A DNA stretch of 16,098 bases from Alphaproteobacteria bacterium UBA3612. Lineage in GTDB: Bacteria > Pseudomonadota > Alphaproteobacteria > Sphingomonadales > Sphingomonadaceae. Under the pieces are notes generated by a model, which had not been told where the DNA came from, made no database searches, and saw only the letters and a program-made list of their open reading frames with translations. The DNA is taken from the NCBI GenBank assembly GCA_002375465.1, contig DFLT01000010.1, positions 12,873-28,970 on the forward strand, in the 5' to 3' direction. The position numbers and the translations under genes are program-made. Position 1 is the stretch's first letter. Each line of letters opens with the position of its first letter. This document shows, one piece after another, positions 14,312 to 16,098 of this stretch.

Positions 14312-15901
14312 ATGAGTCCTTATCCCGGCCTGATGCAGCAAACCCAGCTGTCGATCATAGACATCCTGCGCTTTGCCGCCACCGCGCACAGCACGCGGGA
14401 GATCGTGTCGAAGCTGATCGACGAGCCGCTGTGGCGTTCCGACTATGCCGGCACCTTTGCGCGCACGGCGCAAGCGGCGCACATGCTCGCCGGGCTGGGC
14501 ATCGTGCCGGGCGACCGGGTTACCTCGCTCGCCTGGAACACGCACCGTCATTTCGAGCTGTTCTATGCCGTGCCCGGCATGGGCGCGGTCCTGCACACCG
14601 CCAATCCCCGCCTGCCCGACGAGCATCTTGCCTTCACAATCAATCATGCCGAGAGCCGCGTCCTGCTCTACGACGTGAACCTGGCCGAGATCGTCGAGCG
14701 GCTGAAGCCGCAGCTAGCGACCGTTGAACATTTCGTCGCGCTGATCGCGGACGACTATGAAACGTGCATCGCGCCGTATTCGCCGGCGTTCGACTGGCCC
14801 GTGCTGGACGAGAATAGCGGCGCGTTCCTGTGCTACACATCGGGCACCACCGGCGATCCGAAAGGCGTACTCTACTCGCATCGTTCGGTCGTTCTCCATG
14901 CGCTCGCCGCCGGGCTTCCCGGCGCGCTGAATTTCGACGCGGCGGACGTGATCATGCCGTGCCAGTCGCTCTACCACGCCACCGCCTGGGGGCTGCCGTT
15001 CGCCGGCGCGATCAACGGATCGAAATTTGTCTTTCCCGGCGACAAGTTCGACGGCGCAAGCCTTCAAACGTTGATCGAAAGCGAACAGGTGACCTTCTCC
15101 GGCGGCGTGCCGACGATCTGGACGATGTATCTCGCTTATCTCGATCAGATGGGCGTGACGCCCGGCAGCCTTCAGCGCGTCATCATTGGGGGTTCGGCCG
15201 TACCGCATGCGATGGCGGAGACGTTCGAGCGGCGTTATGGCGTCAAGGTCCGCCAGATCTGGGGCATGACCGAAACCTCGCCGCTCGGCGTCGTGTCCAC
15301 TCCCACCCCGGCGCTCGAGGCGCTTGGCGGGGAAGAAGCGAGCGAAGTCATCTGGACGCGTCAGGGCCGGATGATGTTCGGTATCCAAATGCGCATCGTC
15401 GACGAAGATGGCGCCATCCTTTTGCATGACGGCGAGCAATCCGGCGCGTTGCACGTCCGCGGCCCATGGGTGCTGTCACGCTATTTCCGAAGCGAAGTGC
15501 CGGCGACCGATGCGGACGGCTGGTTCGACACCGGGGATATCGCCACTATCGACCGATTCGGGTTCATGCGCATCACCGACCGCAAGAAGGACGTCATCAA
15601 ATCCGGCGGCGAATGGATTAGTTCCATCGACCTCGAAAATGCCGCTGTCGCCTGTCCAGGAGTGAAGGTTGCCGCCGTGGTCGGAATTCCGCACCCCAAA
15701 TGGGAAGAGCGGCCGCTCCTTTTGATCGAGGCCCATGACGACGTTGATCTCGACGCGCATATTATCGCTGACTGGCTTTCCGCGCGGGTTACGAAATGGT
15801 GGATGCCTGATCGCATCCTATTTGAATCCGTTCCACTTACCGCCACCGGAAAGATCGACAAGAAGACCATTCGCGAAAGATATGCCGATCTACTTCTTTA
15901 G
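14312..15901 (+). CDS. AMP-forming acyl-CoA ligase (AlkK-like medium/long-chain type)
   Basis: This enzyme activates a carboxylic acid to its CoA thioester through an acyl-adenylate. The 529 residues hold the nucleotide-binding motif YTSGTTGDPKG (175-185), the IWGMTETSP motif (A5-type), GWFDTGD, and the C-terminal lid ending PLTATGKIDKKTIRE with catalytic K514. The overall style (GDRVTSLAWNTHRHFELFYAVPGMGAVLHTANPRL) is that of AlkK-like medium-chain fatty acyl-CoA ligases rather than benzoate-CoA ligases. GAGGAAA is five to six bases before ATG 14312. Placed directly after the C-C hydrolase, it may activate the acid released by that enzyme for beta-oxidation; alternatively it could act on an alkyl-side-chain acid of the starting compound. 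The sequence is complete. Confidence 0.93.
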   Translation: MSPYPGLMQQTQLSIIDILRFAATAHSTREIVSKLIDEPLWRSDYAGTFARTAQAAHMLAGLGIVPGDRVTSLAWNTHRHFELFYAVPGMGAVLHTANPRLPDEHLAFTINHAESRVLLYDVNLAEIVERLKPQLATVEHFVALIADDYETCIAPYSPAFDWPVLDENSGAFLCYTSGTTGDPKGVLYSHRSVVLHALAAGLPGALNFDAADVIMPCQSLYHATAWGLPFAGAINGSKFVFPGDKFDGASLQTLIESEQVTFSGGVPTIWTMYLAYLDQMGVTPGSLQRVIIGGSAVPHAMAETFERRYGVKVRQIWGMTETSPLGVVSTPTPALEALGGEEASEVIWTRQGRMMFGIQMRIVDEDGAILLHDGEQSGALHVRGPWVLSRYFRSEVPATDADGWFDTGDIATIDRFGFMRITDRKKDVIKSGGEWISSIDLENAAVACPGVKVAAVVGIPHPKWEERPLLLIEAHDDVDLDAHIIADWLSARVTKWWMPDRILFESVPLTATGKIDKKTIRERYADLLL

Positions 15902-16098
15902 GAGACCTGTGCGCGGGTGGGTGCGCGCGGCTGATTTCGAATGTTTCGGCCGCTTGGCCGCTTTGGGCCTACGCAGACTGCCCGCCGGCTCGAAGCAACC
16001 CGCAGCAAGCGCCGATCTGGACTTGTAACGGTTTTGCGCCGGTTATCTGAGCGATTAGAGCTCGCATGTAGCGCCACGATCTGGGTGAGAAGCTAGCG
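15902..16098. other. Noncoding end of the window
   Basis: I recognise no gene after the ligase stop. A small hairpin CGGCC-GCTT-GGCCG (15947-15960) followed by CTTTG could be a weak terminator. A frame running from the ligase tail to 16028 is out of phase and has no start of its own. Confidence 0.4.

Noticed and set aside
13394..14647. 417-codon minus-strand open frame across the hydrolase gene
   Set aside because: It is antisense to a hydrolase with a complete catalytic triad and to the start of the ligase. It has no recognisable motif and is explained by high GC3.
14714..15454. 246-codon minus-strand open frame inside the ligase gene
   Set aside because: It is antisense to conserved ligase motifs and has no domain of its own.
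1..16098. CRISPR arrays, tRNA or rRNA genes, phage genes or toxin-antitoxin pairs
   Set aside because: No regularly spaced repeats, cloverleaf-like segments, or recognisable genes of these kinds were seen.

Overview
The window looks like an accessory catabolic region from an alphaproteobacterium, most likely a sphingomonad (Sphingomonas, Sphingobium or Novosphingobium type). The reasons are the high GC, the style of the TonB-dependent receptor (TonB box EDIVVTATR), and the scattered, mosaic layout of aromatic-degradation genes beside broken insertion sequences. The genus is an inference; no rRNA or core gene is present to settle it.

Layout. (1) Positions 1-2400 are an insertion-sequence graveyard. 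It holds the 3' part of an IS21-like transposase, an IstB ATPase gene cut at about 1318 by the tail of an IS110/IS1111-type transposase, an unexplained stretch, and a short IS6-like transposase fragment on the minus strand. (2) Positions 2568-5325 are a minus-strand operon for the lower meta-cleavage pathway: 2-hydroxypenta-2,4-dienoate hydratase, acylating acetaldehyde dehydrogenase and 4-hydroxy-2-oxovalerate aldolase. A divergent IclR-type regulator (5407-6168) shares its promoter region. (3) Positions 6428-10284 carry a GntR/FCD regulator, a TonB-dependent outer-membrane receptor and a short-chain dehydrogenase, in one direction and probably one operon. (4) A type I extradiol dioxygenase (minus, 10349-11236) converges on the SDR and diverges from a Rieske dioxygenase alpha/beta pair (11444-13287). 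(5) A C-C bond hydrolase (13427-14254) and an AlkK-like acyl-CoA ligase (14312-15901) end the cluster.

Together the genes make an almost complete route. A receptor takes up an aromatic compound; a benzoate-dioxygenase-type Rieske oxygenase dihydroxylates it; an SDR may rearomatise the diol; an extradiol dioxygenase opens the ring; a hydrolase splits the product into a carboxylic acid and 2-hydroxypenta-2,4-dienoate; the lower operon turns the latter into pyruvate and acetyl-CoA. The ligase could activate the released acid or the starting acid. The reductase or ferredoxin that the Rieske enzyme needs is not in the window. The substrate cannot be read from the sequence.

The most interesting unlabelled signal is a 12-bp near-palindrome, GTGRCATGYCAC. 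It lies inside the predicted promoter of the GntR gene and at both divergent promoters between the extradiol dioxygenase and the Rieske genes, with a weaker copy further upstream of the GntR gene. In two cases it sits in the -35/-10 spacer at almost the same offset. This suggests one regulon, probably autoregulated by the GntR protein. A separate 13-bp perfect palindrome in the IclR/hydratase intergenic region suggests a second regulatory circuit for the lower pathway.
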